From a bacterium (lineage in GTDB: Bacteria; Armatimonadota; Zipacnadia; Zipacnadales; Zipacnadaceae), in assembly GCA_030615605.1 (NCBI GenBank), contig JAUWYY010000019.1, positions 1-46,099 of the forward strand: 46,099 nt of DNA, read 5' to 3'. Under the pieces are notes generated by a model. The model was not told the origin of the DNA, ran no database searches, and saw only the letters and a program-made list of their open reading frames with translations. The translations under genes and the position numbers were made by a program. Of the stretch, positions 24,757-34,149 are shown piece by piece. Position 1 is the first letter of the stretch, and each line of letters opens with the position of its first letter.

Positions 24757-24949
24757 GTTCTGTACGTGGTATCTGTTGGCCTCATTGCGGTGCCCTCAGC
24801 CGAGTGCCCTCGATGCAATTGCTGCCCACGGCCGGCTTCGAGCTAATCCGCTCGGCCTTTGTGTTCAGTCCCGATACCGCCCTGTTGCCGCCAGACCCTC
24901 TGAAAAGTTTCTTCATCTTCTTGTAGATTTGACCCAACTATATTGGTCG

Positions 24950-24966
24950 TCAAACGACTATAGATG
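24950..24966 (+). promoter_or_regulatory. Second copy of the sigma-locus promoter-like motif
   Basis: TCAAACGACTATAGATG, 16 of 17 identical to 21634-21650. It lies about 40 bases before the secreted Ig-like protein gene, a spacing that would give a short leader containing the AAGGAGAG ribosome site. Confidence 0.4.
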
Positions 24967-25004
24967 AGTTGAAGGCTTAATTCTTTGCTGAAGGAGAGAT
25001 TGTC

Positions 25005-25370
25005 ATGCGCAACGCCGGCCTTGTTGTTGTCATCCTGATAGGTGGGTTGATGATAGGAGTCGCAGTAGCCTATGCCTGCCGTGCTGATCCGCCGATCTGG
25101 ATTGACACTCCGGGGGACGATGTCAGATTGATGGGGACTACCACCGTGGCAGCGAAGGTCCGCGATGACATCAAGCTGCAAAGTGTGGAGTTCTTCGCCA
25201 ATGACGAGTCCATTGGCAAGGACGACGAGGCTCCCTACAGCATCAAGTGGGATACTACTACGGTAGAGAACGGGGAATACAAGCTTACCACGGTAGGTAC
25301 TCCCAGCGAAGGGGAAAAGGTCAAATCCAAGGTTGTTACTGTGACGGTAGAAAACCCCAAAGATAGCTAA
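25005..25370 (+). CDS. Secreted Ig-like domain protein
   Basis: Encodes 121 residues. Residues 1-26 are a signal peptide (VVVILIGGLMIGVAVAYA) ending at a possible Cys (YAC), which lacks a full lipobox. The rest is one bacterial Ig-like domain of the Big_7 type: IKLQSVEFFANDESIGKDDE, APYSIKWDTT and NGEYKLTTVG. It is probably an exported binding or structural module. It shares the upstream motif at 24950 with the ECF sigma gene, so it is a candidate member of that regulon and possibly the envelope partner of the anti-sigma protein. The ATG has AAGGAGAG 8 bases upstream. Confidence 0.8.
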   Translation: MRNAGLVVVILIGGLMIGVAVAYACRADPPIWIDTPGDDVRLMGTTTVAAKVRDDIKLQSVEFFANDESIGKDDEAPYSIKWDTTTVENGEYKLTTVGTPSEGEKVKSKVVTVTVENPKDS

Positions 25371-25372
25371 CT

Positions 25373-25393
25373 CAGCGTTGGGCCGAAACGCTG
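25373..25393 (+). terminator. Weak terminator-like hairpin
   Basis: CAGCGTT-GGGCCGA-AACGCTG forms a 7-bp stem directly after the Ig-like gene stop. There is no T run after it, so intrinsic termination is uncertain. Confidence 0.35.
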
Positions 25394-25566
25394 GGCTGCC
25401 AGGATTCTGCCACAGGGTGGCTCCTCAACCCACCCCAACACGGGCAAGGCCAGCGCCGCTGCTTTGAGAGCTAGGTTCAGGTTAAGGCTTTGGCGGTGGC
25501 GCTGGTCGCGGCCCCAGCGGGGTTAGTTGCTGGCAACACATCCAGAGGAACACGCACCGAACTTCG

Positions 25567-26001
25567 ATGAGCCAACATATCCTGGTAGTAGACGATGACT
25601 ATGCGTTTGCACAAGCAGTACGCGAGTGGCTGCGGGAGGCAGGCTATCGGGTAACGGTGGCCCAGGACGGCCGGACCGGTCTGGCACTGGCACAAAGCCA
25701 GCTACCCGATCTGGTTGTCCTGGATGTCAAGATGCCTGACTTCGACGGCTGGCAGACCCTGCAGGCGTTGCGCGAACACCAGACTACCGCTCGAATACCC
25801 GTAGTGCTGCTTACTGCTTGTGATGATCCCGGCAGCGTCCATAAATGCTATGAGCTGGGCGGTGCGTGGTTCTACACCAAACCCATAGTACATCCTGATC
25901 ATCTGTTGCTGGTCATTCGCCGCATTCTGGGCACGATGGCAGTCAGTGCAGACCTGCCGGCTGCCGCGAGCCCGCCCCAAGCTAATCCCTCCCCCAGCTG
26001 A
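25567..26001 (+). CDS. Single-domain response regulator
   Basis: Encodes 144 residues consisting of one receiver domain. Acid pocket D9-D11 (VVDDD), phospho-acceptor D53 (LVVLDVKMPDFDGW), T83 (VVLLTA) and K105 (WFYTKPI) are all present. A Pro/Ala tail of about 20 residues follows and there is no output domain. It may act as a phosphate relay or bind a partner. No histidine kinase lies in the window. Its proximity to the ECF/anti-sigma genes suggests, but does not prove, a shared stress pathway. No strong ribosome site is seen before the ATG at 25567. Confidence 0.85.
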   Translation: MSQHILVVDDDYAFAQAVREWLREAGYRVTVAQDGRTGLALAQSQLPDLVVLDVKMPDFDGWQTLQALREHQTTARIPVVLLTACDDPGSVHKCYELGGAWFYTKPIVHPDHLLLVIRRILGTMAVSADLPAAASPPQANPSPS

Positions 26002-27003
26002 GACGGGGAGAAGAAGGCTAACAGGTTCGGCGAGGCGGTAAGTTCACCAGACGCTACTCCGCTTGTCTTTGATAAAGACAAGCGGCGGCTCTTCCTGGGC
26101 GATGAGCTTCAGCGTCACAGCGACTACCGCCCCGCCAAAATCAGCCTGTGCAATATTAGTGCCAGGGTCTTCTTCCCTGATATGGCCGCTATCAGGCTCC
26201 CGATAAAGAAACATTATACCCGCCAGGACGGGCTTGCGCAACTCAACCGGGTCCAGCAATTGCTAGAACAGCTCAGGAAGCCGCTTGGCCATCCAGTCAG
26301 ACCAAGAGCATTGGCCGAGGAAACGTGGTCGGCGTCAACTCTCTTTCCTTTGTCCCGACCGGGTGGACGAGGTCGCCGCACTTCTTACCGACGCCAGCCA
26401 GACAGCGGTTGAGGTTAGGCCTGGAACGGACGAGATAGGCCGCTGCTTCTCCCGAGGTCGCATGTTGTGGAACCGCAGAGAAGCACGAGACGTAATGGTC
26501 AGCGGAGATGCCGTGACGATATATCTTGTCTCCCCACACTTCGTGCCGCCCTTAGCCGGAAAACACTTTGGCCAGTGGGTTAATGAAATCCACTTGGACT
26601 CGGCGAGCGAAAAGAGAGAGGGCTGGCGCTTGCCGAAGCTGGCTTCTCTTGCTGTGAAGGCCTTGGTTATTGAGATGAATGGGCGCAGCTTTGCAGCAAG
26701 CGCCCCGTACCCGCACGGGCACCATCCCTGTCCATAACCGGGACAGTGTGGGCACAGGAAAAGAATGATCCAGAATGAACCGAGTACGCCCTACGCAAGG
26801 TAGGCACCGGCAGTCAGGCATGCCTACCACAACAACTCCCGCCTCAGGGCAATGATGATCGTTCCCAGCAATACCATGACAGCGTAGGGCAAGTTGCCTA
26901 TTACAATGATAGGAGCAGAATGCTCTCGTGAGACACCAAGTTCATCCTCGGATCACTCACACAGGTTATGGCTTGGCCTCACGTAGATAGGGAGTCAGCC
27001 CAA
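26002..27003. other. Gene-free or decayed stretch
   Basis: About 1000 bases without a gene I can support. Open frames at 26044-26259 (minus), 26285-26737 (plus) and 26552-26830 (minus) have no ribosome sites and no clear family. Between about 26824 and 26950 the minus strand can encode a hydrophobic tail (NLPYAVMVLLGTIIIALRRE, then LLW and stop) that looks like the last membrane helix of a lost transporter. This suggests decay of a membrane protein gene. Confidence 0.45.
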
Positions 27004-28133
27004 CTATTTCAGGTCCAGACAGACCAGCGCTGCCCTGTTCCTGACCAGCAGTTTTCCGTCGGCGACAATCGGCGCGGTCCAGCTCTGCCCGTCCAGCGGC
27101 TTGATCTGCCTCAGTTCCTCATACCCCGTGGGTACTGCGTTAGTGCTTCACCTGTCGCCGGGTCCAGACAGACGAGGACACCCGGATCACCTACACCATA
27201 GATGTGACCGTTGTAGGCCACCGGCGAGTTGAATTGGGCTTGCAGCTCCGTGTTCTCCCATTGGCTCTCCGGTCCCTGGGGAGTTATCTCCACCAGAGCG
27301 CAGCCATGGCCGTAGTCGCTGGCGATGAATATCCGGTTCCCGGCCACCAGCGGAGTCGCCACGTTGATATCGTATTTGGTTTTCCACGGGAAGCGCCACA
27401 ACAGTTGCCCACTATCGGCGGCTACGCCGACCAGGCTCACCCCGGTGAAGACCAGGTACTGTTTGACTCCCAAAATCTCGGCCACTACCGGAGTAGCGTA
27501 CCCGGCGGTATCGCTGCCACCGCCCGCCCAAATGGTCTGTCCTGTATCCTTGTCAAGGGCTACCACCGTCGCGTTATTGCCACCGGGACAGAGAATGAGT
27601 TTGTTGCCGTCTACGATTGGGGACATGGAGTAGTCGTGGCCGGGCTTCTGGCCGCCGAAATCAGTCTGGATGTTGCGCGACCAGAGCTTCGCGCCCGTTT
27701 GAGCGTCCAGGCAGTGAGCCATCCCCAGGCGACTGAGCGTGTACACCTTGCCTTCCGAAATGAGGGGCGTAGAGCGAGCAAAGCCCGAGTCGTTACTGGC
27801 CGCATCGGCCGTGTCGGTGTAGTTGAAGCGCCAGATTTCCTGGCCGTTGGTCAAATCCAGGGCCCGGACTACGTCCTGGTCTCTCTCGTGGGCAATGATG
27901 TAGACTTTACCCCCGGCCACCGCCGGGCCGGCATAGCCATCGTCGCCCAACGCTACATCCCACAACTTCTGAGGCGGCCTTTGCGCCCAGGTCTTATTGA
28001 TGCCCTGGTCCGGGGCGATCCCGTTAGCCTGGGGACCGAGGAAATGCGGCCAGTCCGCCGCAAACACTACTAAGGGCAGGCACAGACACAGCATGAGCAG
28101 AGCTATATTCAACATATAATTCTTAATTTGCAA
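27004..28133 (-). CDS. Secreted PQQ-like beta-propeller protein, frameshifted near its end
   Basis: A signal peptide (LNIALLMLCLCLPLVVFA) is followed by DWPHFLGPQANGIAPDQGIN, the usual entry to PQQ-repeat propellers, and repeats such as ALDLTNGQEIWRF, CLDAQTGAKLWSR and CLDPATGEAL. No dehydrogenase active site is seen, so it is probably a structural or binding propeller. The unshifted frame stops at 27111 (PRGMRN). A shift at a run of four G (minus strand, 27124-27127) restores GYEELRQIKPLDGQSWTAPI and VADGKLLVRNRAALVCLDLK to a stop at 27004-27006, a typical last blade. One G seems missing: a real mutation or a read error. Start is TTG 28133 or ATG 28115; the latter gives a cleaner signal peptide. 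Confidence 0.75.
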
Positions 28134-28253
28134 TTCTCCTCACTCCGGATTGCTTACGTCACAGTTGGGACATCATCATCTGTAGACAGTTGATCGGTAT
28201 GATTGGTTCATCTGGACCACTGATCTTAATCCGGTCGGTGTATGGCGACAGCA

Positions 28254-29249
28254 CTATCGGCCAAAGCAGTATATGGCTCCGTCGGTGCTGCCGATCACCA
28301 GATGGCCTCGTCCTACTGTCGGGGAGGCCTTCAGCGCCGCGCCGGCGCGGAACTGCCACAGCTTCTTCCCATTGCTCAGTTTCAGTTCGTACAGATTGCC
28401 GTCGTCACCTCCCACGAAGACGCTCGCGCCCGCGATCACCGGCGAGGAGTCCACCCCGCCTCCGCCCGATTCCTCCAGACGCCACATAATCCTGCCATCG
28501 GTGACCCGCACGCTCAGGTACTCGCCGGCCAGACTTGGCAGGAACACACTTCCCGACCCGTATGCAGGAGAGGCGGCAAAGTTCGCGCCTATCAATGCCG
28601 AGTGGCGCTGTCGGCCGGTTGCCAGGTCGATCATCCGCACCTCGCCGTCACATCCGGCGATAACGACCACACCGCCAACGACACAGGGCGAGCCGTGGAC
28701 CTGGGCGCCGGTGGTGAAGACCCACTTCTTCCGGCCGGTGACGGCATCCAGCTTATAGAGCCTGTAGTCATAGGAGCCCACCAGCACAGCACCTGGGGCG
28801 GCAGTCGCGGAAGAAATAATCTGGCTGCCCGTCTCGAACTGCCAAATCAGCGCGCCGTCTGACCGGTTCACAGCATGAAAGGTGCCACCCTCGTCTCCCA
28901 CATAGATTCGGCTGCTCACAACGCAAGGCGAGGCACTAATCGGCGCGCCCGCGCGGAATTTCCACTTCAGCGTGCCATCAGTTAGATTCAACGCCAGCAG
29001 CACCCCCTCCTTCGTGCCTACGTAGACCGTGTCCCCGACAATCGCGGCGGCTCCTTCAACGGATGAACCTGTCTCGTAAGTCCACCGCAGCTTTCGCGAC
29101 GAGAGCGCGGACTCGGCCACACCGGTTAGTTGCGGATTCCCTCGGAGACTGGGCCAATTAGTTGTTTCTGACTCGGGAGAGGACCTGCCCCCGCCCGTGA
29201 CCAGGAGTATTGCTCCCAGGGTGAGAAAGACCGGCCACCATCTTCTCAC
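28254..29249 (-). CDS. Secreted PQQ-like beta-propeller protein
   Basis: Encodes 331 residues. The N-terminus (RRWWPVFLTLGAILLVTGGG) is a signal peptide or anchor. Seven or so propeller repeats follow, each with a hydrophobic-D-x-V-Y-x-G strand and a DG-x-x-x-W turn: VGDTVYVGTKEGVLLALNL, NRSDGALIWQFETG, KLSNGKKLWQFRAG and a final HLVIGSTDGAIYCFGR that closes the ring. It resembles the BamB/PQQ-repeat outer proteins of envelope complexes. The start at 29249 lies 9 bases after the permease stop, so the genes are co-transcribed. A role in presenting substrate to, or scaffolding, the transporter is inference. Confidence 0.82.
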   Translation of the reverse strand: MRRWWPVFLTLGAILLVTGGGRSSPESETTNWPSLRGNPQLTGVAESALSSRKLRWTYETGSSVEGAAAIVGDTVYVGTKEGVLLALNLTDGTLKWKFRAGAPISASPCVVSSRIYVGDEGGTFHAVNRSDGALIWQFETGSQIISSATAAPGAVLVGSYDYRLYKLDAVTGRKKWVFTTGAQVHGSPCVVGGVVVIAGCDGEVRMIDLATGRQRHSALIGANFAASPAYGSGSVFLPSLAGEYLSVRVTDGRIMWRLEESGGGGVDSSPVIAGASVFVGGDDGNLYELKLSNGKKLWQFRAGAALKASPTVGRGHLVIGSTDGAIYCFGR

Positions 29250-29257
29250 TGTATCCT

Positions 29258-31987
29258 TTACTCCTCTCGCAGTGCGTCTAGCAAATTACCCCGCACGGCA
29301 ATGGGGGCGGCCACGGTGGATGCCGCCAGATCTACAACAATGATTCCCGTCAGAACCAGAGCCAGAGCGCCCCAGGCGACTCCCGATGCCACCGACAGTA
29401 TCTGCGGAGCCACGGCTACCAGGGCAGACAGCGTGCCCCAAAGCAATCCGGCCAACAGCAGTCCCGCATTCTCCAATAACAAACTGCGGGCCAAATAGTA
29501 CCGCCTAAAACCGATGGCGAGCATCAACGCGAACTCCGCGCGCCGTTCCAGGGCGTTGCGCAGCAACACCGCCACCAGCCCGACACTGCCCAGCAGCAGG
29601 CCCAGACCACCCAGGGCGAGGAACATCGTCAGATATGTATTCTGCACTCGCAGGAAGGAATTGAGCACTTCCCGAGTGCTGCGCACCTCCAGACCCCGGT
29701 CGCCGAGCGTCGTACGCAACGCTCGCGCTACCTGATTCTCCTGGCCGAGGGGTGGCGCGATTAGGAAATGGCTTGGCGTATCCGCGCCAGGAAACAGACG
29801 TTTGAACTGGTCCTGTGCAACCAGCAACTCGCTGGCAAAGATGCTGCGGGGAATCAGGCCCACAAAGCGCAGCCGCACGGAGCGGCCACTGCCATCCGGC
29901 ATTGTGTAGGTTTCCCCCAGGCTGGAGTGTAGACTCCATCTAACTGTGTCCGCATCCCCGAAAGCGGGTATGGCCCCGTCCGCTGCCGACTCCCGCAGCA
30001 GCAGCCACGGGTTCTCTGTCGACTTGCCATGCACCGTGAGCACCGGGAAGCCGCCCCGGGCGATCATGGCGTCGCTCACTCCAAGTACTCTAGGATGGGT
30101 TGGTGCGGAGAGGTTCAGACAACTGATATCCTGGCCGGGACTGGCCAGGAAAGACACTATCTCCGTCCCTGCGAGCAGCGCCTCCTGCTCGAGCGAGAAG
30201 CCCAGGTGAGCACGTCCCTCCGGGCTGCCCAGATCGTAGTTCAGCGGCAGCGAGGACACCGCCTGCAGTGCGAAACCCCCGCTACCGGAGTTGCGTCGAG
30301 TGACGTCAACCCGGGAGAGGTCCCGTGTGTTCGCCGCCACTGCTACGATCACGAAAGTGGCGCTGGCCAGTAAGCCAATGGTCAGCAAGCTGCGCCTGCG
30401 ATTGGCGGCGGCACTGCGCAGGGCCAGCGCTCCCAGAGAGCGCGAGGCAGCCCGCTGGGTCAGTACCCGCGTCAGCACGACACCGGCGGCTACCAGCCCT
30501 GCCCATAGAAGTAGAAGACCGCTGGCGAAGAAGGCTCCTGATGGCGAAAGCAGTTGGGCTTCCGCCGCGAGCAGCACTAACCCAGCCGTTGCAAGCAGAA
30601 AGAAAGCGAGCGCAAAGCGCGCCCATCTGCGCCGGGGTAATACTAACCCAACCGAGAGGGATTGCCAGCCAGACAGCAGCTCCAGCACCGATCTGTGACC
30701 GAGTGCCCTTGCTCCCCAGGTTGCCGCCAGCAACCCGACGACCAGTCCGGCAGACGCACCGACCAACAGGCTATTGAGTCCAACATGTAGCCATAAGTGG
30801 GTACTCGCTACGGCGCCGTGCCACCAGGTGGTCAAGGCAGTGATGATGCCCCAGGCATACAGAACCCCGAGTGGTACTCCAATCAAGACCCCAAGCAATG
30901 TCAGCACTGCCCCCTCACCCAGAATCATTCGGACTGCCGTCTGCGCACGATGTCCGCAGGCCATCATGATACCGGCCTCCGCGGCGCGGCGGTCCCCGGA
31001 GAGGCGCAGGAGCATTTCGGCCAACCCCGCGCCGGCCAGCACCAGGAACATGCTCATGCCCAACATGAGTTGGCTGAAGTCTGTTGTGCCTCGGGCTGCG
31101 GCCAGCACCTGGCGCCGCAAGGGCTGGAAGGTTAGTCCGGTTTCCTGAGCAGATAGGCGCCGCAGCAGTGCGGGGGTGAACTCTTGCGCCAGGCGGGCTA
31201 TGTCGTCAGTCCCGGCAGCCGGCATGATTCGCACCGCGGTTACCCAGTCGGCTTGCTTACCAGAGGGCCCACTGGCCCACATCGCCTGCACCGTTTCCGG
31301 GTGAAGAAAGGCCTTGGGGGCAGCACGGTACTTCTCCCAGTAGGTCTCATCACGTGGCGTGATGCGCGTCAGGTCCAGAGGAAAGGGCGGGTGCCAGTCG
31401 CCGATGCGCTTCGCATCAGTGATCCCCTCGAAGTCAGGGACCAGACCCGGGTCGGCACCCGGTCCAGTCATTTCCACGATGCTGCGTACCGTGACCTGCC
31501 CGCTGCCAGTGTGATAAGTGCCATCCCGGGAGGGAATGAGGTAGGACAGTTCCATGCGATCCCCGACGCGCGCGCCCAGGTCCTGCGCCGCCCAGTGGTT
31601 GAGCCACACGCCTTCCCGGTCCAGTGTCTTCCCACTACCTGAGGTGAACCGAAACTCCGGCGGCGGGTCCAGGGCCGCCAGCACTGCATAAGCAATTTCT
31701 GTGGACCGGTCGCGGTCAGTCACATTCTTCATACTCGTGGCCAGATAGACGGAGGTGAGGCCACTGCGTGCCCCGCACTCTGCGGCTGCCTCCCGGACAA
31801 CTGTCACCTGCGACTTCTTCAGTACCACTCCCTGGCTCTGAAGGGAGAGATACCCCTGCTCGGGCCACGCCACGAGCCTCAGTCCGTAATCCTCGAGAGA
31901 GCAAGCAGTTGCAAGCACTGAAGTCAGAGCGTCAGCAGTCAGGGGCCGTGCGGCCGGTGCGAGCTCGACCAACAGAGCATTGGCCAT
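29258..31987 (-). CDS. FtsX/MacB-type ABC transporter permease, N-terminally truncated
   Basis: About 909 residues can be read from an ATG at 31987. Two FtsX-like modules are visible, each with three or four membrane helices. The first lies around residues 305-460 (FSQLMLGMSMFLVLAGAGLA and onward); the second is at the C-terminus (YLTMFLALGGLGLLLGSVGL, LRNALERRAEFALMLAIGFR) and ends LLDALREE. Large extracytoplasmic domains lie between. The first membrane helix that normally precedes the first extracellular domain is missing. The open frame upstream of 31987 is merely antisense to a PQQ gene fragment. No ABC ATPase is adjacent. The protein is therefore damaged at its 5' end, although the rest of the frame is intact. 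Confidence 0.75.
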   Translation of the reverse strand: MANALLVELAPAARPLTADALTSVLATACSLEDYGLRLVAWPEQGYLSLQSQGVVLKKSQVTVVREAAAECGARSGLTSVYLATSMKNVTDRDRSTEIAYAVLAALDPPPEFRFTSGSGKTLDREGVWLNHWAAQDLGARVGDRMELSYLIPSRDGTYHTGSGQVTVRSIVEMTGPGADPGLVPDFEGITDAKRIGDWHPPFPLDLTRITPRDETYWEKYRAAPKAFLHPETVQAMWASGPSGKQADWVTAVRIMPAAGTDDIARLAQEFTPALLRRLSAQETGLTFQPLRRQVLAAARGTTDFSQLMLGMSMFLVLAGAGLAEMLLRLSGDRRAAEAGIMMACGHRAQTAVRMILGEGAVLTLLGVLIGVPLGVLYAWGIITALTTWWHGAVASTHLWLHVGLNSLLVGASAGLVVGLLAATWGARALGHRSVLELLSGWQSLSVGLVLPRRRWARFALAFFLLATAGLVLLAAEAQLLSPSGAFFASGLLLLWAGLVAAGVVLTRVLTQRAASRSLGALALRSAAANRRRSLLTIGLLASATFVIVAVAANTRDLSRVDVTRRNSGSGGFALQAVSSLPLNYDLGSPEGRAHLGFSLEQEALLAGTEIVSFLASPGQDISCLNLSAPTHPRVLGVSDAMIARGGFPVLTVHGKSTENPWLLLRESAADGAIPAFGDADTVRWSLHSSLGETYTMPDGSGRSVRLRFVGLIPRSIFASELLVAQDQFKRLFPGADTPSHFLIAPPLGQENQVARALRTTLGDRGLEVRSTREVLNSFLRVQNTYLTMFLALGGLGLLLGSVGLVAVLLRNALERRAEFALMLAIGFRRYYLARSLLLENAGLLLAGLLWGTLSALVAVAPQILSVASGVAWGALALVLTGIIVVDLAASTVAAPIAVRGNLLDALREE

Positions 31988-32476
31988 ATGCTTCCGGCCA
32001 AGCTGGACTACTGTGCTCCGATAGTTGAAGACAGTGTCGTGTACTTCATCATCCAAAAAGGCGGTAGAGCAATCCGGCTGTCCGCGGAGCCGGGAGAGAC
32101 GATTACCCTTGACGTGCTGTGGGAGACCAATCCTCGCGATGACCGCTACTACGCCTCTCCGGTTATCCACGAGGGGTTGATCTACGCCGTCACTCAGAAG
32201 GGGATACTGAGTGTTATAGATGCCAACACCGGCCAGGTGGTGTACGAGCGGTCACTCGATCTGGGCGGAGGGACCGTCTTCCCCAGCGTCACGCTATCAC
32301 GAGATTACCTTTATGTTAGTAGCGATAACGGTACTACCGTGGTGCTGCAGCCTGGCCGCGAGCACCAGGAGGTCGCCCGCAACAGCCTTGAGGCCTTCCG
32401 CTCGAGTCCCATATTCGCGAACGATCGCATGTACGTGCGCGGCCTGCAACATCTCTATTGTATTGGCGCGGAGTAG
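31988..32476 (+). pseudogene. C-terminal remnant of a PQQ-like propeller protein
   Basis: The plus strand encodes YCAPIVEDSVVYFIIQKGGR, then YYASPVIHEGLIYAVTQKGI, LSVIDANTGQVVYERSLDLG and a last blade ending HLYCIGAE. These are the last four or so propeller blades; the signal peptide and first half are missing. The 5' break falls at about 31990-32010, exactly where the divergent permease gene also lost its 5' end. No ribosome site precedes the first ATG. Translation is unlikely. Confidence 0.7.
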
Positions 32477-32730
32477 GTGTCTCCCTGATCAATATACGGA
32501 AGGTTATACCTTCGTCAATGCAGAACCATGATCGGATAACCAGTTCCGCCCGGGCGCTTACTCTTGCTCGTCTTTCCTAACAACGGGCGGTCCGAGAGAA
32601 CGAATGCCAACACCCAGTAGCGGCCGTCATTCCAGTCATCGGCAGGCGGGTGCGGCGGCGTTGCCGCTCATTAGCTCATTAAAGGTGGGCTCACTATGTT
32701 CACGCGGCAACACGACTCTGGTGGCGGATC

Positions 32731-34089
32731 ATGCGTATAGTCTACCTAATGGCTGGAGCCGGGGATATGTACTGCGGGGCCTGCGCCCGTGACCTGGCCC
32801 TCATTCGCGGGCTACGTGCTCGCCACCACGACGTTCAAGTGATCCCACTGTATACACCCGTGAAGGCTGAGAGCAGAGAATCGTCGCCCATGACACCCGT
32901 TTTCTTCGGCGGCGTCAACGTGTACCTGCAGCAGCATTCGGCCATCTTCCGACACACTCCAGCGTTTATTGACCGACTGTTTGACAATCCCGCTCTGCTC
33001 AAGTGGGCCGGTAAGTTCGCGGTGAGCACGCGGGCGGCGGATATGGGCCCGATGACGGTGTCGATCCTGAAGGGACGCGAAGGGCATCAGCGCAAAGAAC
33101 TGGTGAGGCTGCGTAGTTTTCTCCAGCGGGGGCGTCGCCCGGACTTGCTGGTCATCACCAACAGCATGCTGTCAGCTATCGCCCTGGAAGTCAAGCGCTA
33201 TCTCGACATACCTGTGGCGTGTGGGCTGCAGGGCGAAGACGACTTTGTGGCGCAGATGGCCGAGCCCTACTGCTCTCAAGCACGCAGACTCATGCAGCAA
33301 AACGCTCGGGCGATTGACCTCTTCATAGCAACCCATGAGGCGTATGCAGCCAAGATGGCTGACTACCTGGCTGTGCCTGCGGAGCGCGTCAAAGCAATTC
33401 GGATGGGAATTGATGCCCAAGTCTATCGAAATCCCGGCCCACGACACCGACGTCCCTTTACGCTGGCGTATCTCTCTGTCATTACTCCTGGCAAGGGTCT
33501 CGACCTGCTAGTGGAGGCTTTCCGAAAGTTGGTGAACGAGGAGCAGCGCAATGTAGTGCTGCGTGTAGCGGGAAAGGTGCTAAATAGGCATTACTGGAGG
33601 CAAATCACCTCTACGGTGGCCGCATCAGGACTATATCCAAGCTTTGAGTACCTTGGCGAACTGGATTTCGCTGGCAAGGTGGAATTCCTGCGACGCTGCA
33701 GCGCGTTATCGTTGCCGACCAGGTTCGCGGAGGTGCGAGGGATGGCCGTGGCGGAAGCTTTGGCCACGTCCGTGCCCACGGTGGTTCCCGATGTCGGGGT
33801 GTTCCCTGAAATGATCTCCTTGACTGGCGGGGGTATCCTGGTGCCCACAGAGGATCCCGCAGGCCTCGCGGATGCCATCAGCCAGCTCATGGACAATCCC
33901 GAGCAAGCTGACCGAATGGGCCGCGCCGGGGCAAACGGGATTGTGCGCTATTATACTGCCGACCGTATGGTGGATGAAACACTGGCGGCCTTCCACGACG
34001 TGCTGGCGGCCCAGAGTGACGAACACGATCATGCGAGCAACCACTTACACTGCTCGGTGGCGGTTGCCTGCGCTCTTGACGATCCTTGA
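32731..34089 (+). CDS. Family 4 glycosyltransferase
   Basis: Encodes 452 residues with a GT-B fold. The N-terminal domain starts MRIVYLMAGAGDMYCGACAR and the C-terminal domain has YLSVITPGKGLDLLVEAFRK, the acceptor-side VRGMAVAEALATSVPTVVP with the GT4 E-x7-E motif (EVRGMAVAE), and a final helix ending in LAAFHDVLAAQ. It transfers a sugar from an activated donor to a lipid, glycan or small molecule; the substrate is not visible. The last 25 residues (after AAQS) look like read-through of non-family sequence, so the stop may have shifted. The ribosome site (GGTGGCG) is weak. It is a single gene between two unrelated blocks. Confidence 0.88.
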   Translation: MRIVYLMAGAGDMYCGACARDLALIRGLRARHHDVQVIPLYTPVKAESRESSPMTPVFFGGVNVYLQQHSAIFRHTPAFIDRLFDNPALLKWAGKFAVSTRAADMGPMTVSILKGREGHQRKELVRLRSFLQRGRRPDLLVITNSMLSAIALEVKRYLDIPVACGLQGEDDFVAQMAEPYCSQARRLMQQNARAIDLFIATHEAYAAKMADYLAVPAERVKAIRMGIDAQVYRNPGPRHRRPFTLAYLSVITPGKGLDLLVEAFRKLVNEEQRNVVLRVAGKVLNRHYWRQITSTVAASGLYPSFEYLGELDFAGKVEFLRRCSALSLPTRFAEVRGMAVAEALATSVPTVVPDVGVFPEMISLTGGGILVPTEDPAGLADAISQLMDNPEQADRMGRAGANGIVRYYTADRMVDETLAAFHDVLAAQSDEHDHASNHLHCSVAVACALDDP

Positions 34090-34149
34090 TTGTCCTTGTC
34101 AATCTGTCATTGAAGTTCCTCCTGAAGTAATTGAATTAGGATTACATGT

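Noticed and set aside
26285..26737. 150-codon plus-strand open frame
   Set aside because: No ribosome site, no family resemblance and irregular composition in a decayed region.
27204..28073. 289-codon open frame on the plus strand
   Set aside because: Antisense shadow of the PQQ-propeller gene.
31988..32170. N-terminal extension of the FtsX permease frame beyond 31987
   Set aside because: This part is only the reverse complement of the plus-strand PQQ fragment and has no permease-like sequence.
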